A stretch of DNA of 64,000 nt from Papaver somniferum (Eukaryota > Streptophyta > Magnoliopsida > Ranunculales > Papaveraceae): assembly GCF_003573695.1 (NCBI RefSeq), contig NC_039361.1:89856149-89920148 (forward strand). Reading direction: 5' to 3'. The first letter of the stretch is position 1, and every line of letters begins with the position of its first letter. The notes under the pieces are model-generated. The model saw nothing but the letters and a program-made list of their open reading frames with translations, was not told where the DNA came from and did no database searches. The translations under genes and the position numbers were made by a program. This document shows positions 61,584 to 64,000 of the stretch, piece by piece.

Positions 61584-61683
61584 TCTTAAAGCAATAAGAT
61601 TTGCCCTTTTGTAAGATGCATTTCATATGCATTTCTTAAAGCAATAAGATTTGCCCTTTTGTAAGATGCATTTCATATGCATT
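61584..61683. repeat. 50-bp tandem duplication
   Basis: TTCTTAAAGCAATAAGATTT... at 61,584 and 61,634. The segment TGTAATCACATCGTCTTCTT from 61,568 also recurs near 61,689, so the region was built by several overlapping duplications. Confidence 0.9.
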
Positions 61684-61720
61684 TCATATGTAATCACATC
61701 GTCTTCTTGGAATTTCATAA

Positions 61721-62506
61721 GAACCTTGAATCCACTTGAGTACTGCATTAAAACGTCATTTACCACCAAGGCATATGTTTGGTTCTTGACTCGTAGTAAG
61801 TGCATATATCTACATCAAACCAAGCCAAACGAAGAATGTATAATACAAAACAAAATGGATTTTTGAGCTTGGACGATCAGATAACATTTTGAGGAACAAA
61901 CACTCCGTCCGACCATCCCAGTCTTATTCTACAAAAAGACATCTGATGGTCGTGGTATTTGTAGCATATTTTATTATGAACTTAAATTTATTGACCTTTA
62001 ATTAATGGATTGATCACCTCGTAACTTAAAATATGAATTGAAATACTAAATGCATTTCATATGCTTTAAGATGCATTTCATATGCTTTAATCGTGATTAC
62101 ATCCCAGTCTTATTTGCCCTTTTGTAAGATGCATTTCATATGCTTTAATCGTGATCTAATTCAAATCACACGTGAACCTTGAATCCACTTGAGTACTGCA
62201 TTAAAACGTCATTTACCACCAAGGCATATGTTTGGTTCTTGACTCGTAGTAAGTGCATATATCTACATCAAACCAAGCCAAACGAAGAATGTATAATACA
62301 AAACAAAATGGATTTTTGAGCTTGGACGATCAGATAACATTTTGAGGAACAAACACTCCGTCCGACCATCCCAGTCTTATTCTACAAAAAGACATCTGAT
62401 GGTCGTGGTATTTGTAGCATATTTTATTATGAACTTAAATTTATTGACCTTTAATTAATGGATTGATCACCTCGTAACTTAAAATATGAATTGAAATACT
62501 AAATGC
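61721..62506. repeat. 333-bp direct repeat, identical by eye, offset 453 bp
   Basis: Copies 61,721-62,053 and 62,174-62,506 align without gaps and I see no mismatch. The 120-bp spacer holds two to three short units with AAGATGCATTTCATATGC and two TTTAATCGTGAT. Likely a recent segmental duplication. No gene recognised in it. Confidence 0.92.
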
Positions 62507-62970
62507 TAAGAAAAAAAAAGAGGTTCATGTTTTAAAGTATAAAATATTACAATAAAATCGTAAATGCATTAGTTGGATTTAGTGGTGGCAAGGTGAATAT
62601 GATGAGAAGTGATATGCATATTAACAGTATTACTTAAATAACTTGGTTGTTGGATTTTTTGTGATATACATGTTAACAGTATGGACATTATTTTGTCTTG
62701 AAACAAAATAAAGAACTCTCTCGAAATTAAACGATTAAAAGGCTGGATTACATCAGTCGTAAGCAGTAGCGTTACAGCATGGGTTATTTCTTAAGAAACA
62801 TCGGTTGAAAAAACGCTACATTTAGAACTACATGGATGTTCTTATTGATTTAGCAATTAAAGCACCACATCAGATGCAGCAAAAAATAAAATTGGTATGA
62901 CTGAACTAACATAAGTTCACGGTACCATAAGATTCACGAAAACGTTTTATACAAATTTCAGTCTCATGCT
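62507..62970. other. No gene seen; probably Helitron interior
   Basis: AT-rich. Right edge is a Helitron 3' terminus. The 5' end was not identified. Confidence 0.4.
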
Positions 62971-62998
62971 GTGCCATTATGGCACGGGTTATTTCTAG
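62971..62998 (+). mobile_element. Helitron 3' terminus, second copy
   Basis: GTGCC-ATTAT-GGCAC hairpin, then GGGTTATTT and terminal CTAG followed by T. Matches the end at 10,791-10,822 at most positions, so both come from one Helitron family. Confidence 0.68.
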
Positions 62999-62999
62999 T

Positions 63000-64000
63000 A
63001 AAGTTACACAGGTAAACAAAATAAAAATTCCAAGCACAGCTACGGTTATAGTGTTCTTTGTACAAAACAACCGGTTAGGCACACGGCAGAGATGGGTTAG
63101 GGCCATGGCGTAATCAAATAAAGTTTAGTAACACATTCTAGAAGCGAGGTGAGATATCAACCTCTATCAAGAGCGGATCCTAACAAATAATGAACGACTT
63201 TCGCCTATGAATACTGTAAAAATTTATGTCATATATAAAGCAAAAAAGTAAAAAAAAATAATAACAGGAAGAATAAATCAGTATCGGTACCTCAAGTTAT
63301 AACGGAAGGCATTATTCTTTATTTCTGTTATGCAAAGAAGGCAAAAAAAATTGAATTGTTTAGAACCATAAAATTAATCAAAAAAAGCTGAATTGCCCGT
63401 ATGGAAAAATTTGGGAGATGAAATATGAACTACAAAATCCAAGAAAATATCTAGCAAGGAATTAATTTAAACATAATTTCACTGAGTTAAGTAGAACACC
63501 ACCACTTGAATTTCATGTATTTAATCACCGATTCACTATCATTTCCAGAAAATTCTATTTTACATCTAATTGGCGCGAGCTTCTCAATTCTTGTTCCTAA
63601 ATGAAAGTAAAGCATATAGCTTCATGCTAGAAAAATACACAACACACAGAATAGTCTCGAAAAGTTTCATTCTTCTACTTCTTCATCGTGCTTAGTAACT
63701 GTTGATTTGTGAAATTAGAAAAACGGCAGAGATGCTAACCATGACTTTAAACTATGATTATGAATGTCTTCAGGCTGGATGTTGCTTTTCATGAATGTAC
63801 TTAGACGTCTTGGAGACTTAACTGAACTGAGAAGAAGAAAATTAGTCGATATATGGTGTATGGCGCAGAGAATCAACAAAAAAAGTGTTTTAAGTGTCTG
63901 GGTATCGTGGAGGTACTAGACTTTAAAATCTACTGTCACTTATTATCGTGTGCACATAAACCAAAATAGATACGAAACTTAACCTGGTTAATATCGTGAA
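63000..64000. other. AT-rich, no gene seen
   Basis: No convincing ORF, repeat or RNA gene recognised up to the window end. Confidence 0.5.

Noticed and set aside
62906..63106. 66-codon minus-strand ORF with a hydrophobic stretch
   Set aside because: It runs through the Helitron 3' hairpin and CTAG end, so it is probably chance.
1..64000. tRNA, rRNA, snoRNA or CRISPR-like features
   Set aside because: Looked for conserved tRNA T-arm words and regular short repeats with unique spacers; none found. A computed scan could still reveal divergent ones.

Overview
This window is nuclear DNA of a flowering plant, probably a eudicot. The evidence is a large nested set of plant-type retrotransposons (Ty3/gypsy Tat-like, Ty1/copia SIRE-like, L1 LINEs with zf-RVT domains), a plant-mobile-domain gene relic, Helitron ends and a hAT MITE. 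Some repeats recall poppy-family (Papaveraceae) sequence, but I cannot verify that without a search. I see no intact host gene, rRNA, tRNA or CRISPR array. Almost everything recognisable is a transposable element or a broken coding relic.

Layout. 1-1.7 kb: minus-strand plant mobile domain pseudogene. 2.6-4.4 kb: LTR-like repeat DNA with a degenerate GGCCGG-containing array. About 5.9-9.0 kb: very decayed plus-strand Ty1/copia pol ending in an LTR, next to a small minus-strand coding relic (9.0-9.4 kb). 10.8 kb: Helitron 3' end. 11,017-24,771: a fairly young Ty3/gypsy Tat-like element (13.75 kb, AACAT target duplication, two LTRs) with broken gag-pol on the plus strand, a dual RNase H arrangement, and a separate antisense spliced gene downstream of pol.

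26.9-53.4 kb is a nest of minus-strand, pol-less SIRE-like copia sequence. LTR-A (26,897-29,247) and the 3' internal end of one element are invaded by a plus-strand 5'-truncated L1 LINE (30.55-33.67 kb). An unrelated LTR-B (34,006-36,309) with a 225-bp tandem array follows. Then comes a second 3' internal end, invaded at a CGGAG target site by a three-LTR, two-body non-autonomous element (37,207-48,249). After that come the rest of the copia internal region, a gag with zinc knuckle, a PBS, and LTR-C (51,073-53,382). Because the two copia internal copies are paralogous, each serves as the empty-site control for the insertion in the other.

53.4-56.1 kb: plus-strand coding-like relic of unknown family, ending in a PPT/LTR-like tail with duplicated perfect palindromes. 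56.69-61.1 kb: minus-strand L1 LINE (endonuclease, RT, zf-RVT) carrying a 589-bp hAT MITE with a perfect 8-bp target duplication. 61.6-62.5 kb: a 333-bp direct repeat that looks identical by eye, plus shorter repeats. 63.0 kb: a second Helitron end of the same family as the one at 10.8 kb. The rest is AT-rich with no gene seen.

Most notable: the three-LTR composite with its in-window empty site, the antisense gene inside the Tat-like element with apparent promoter, 5'-UTR intron and telo-box, and the pol-less copia whose LTRs do not match one another.
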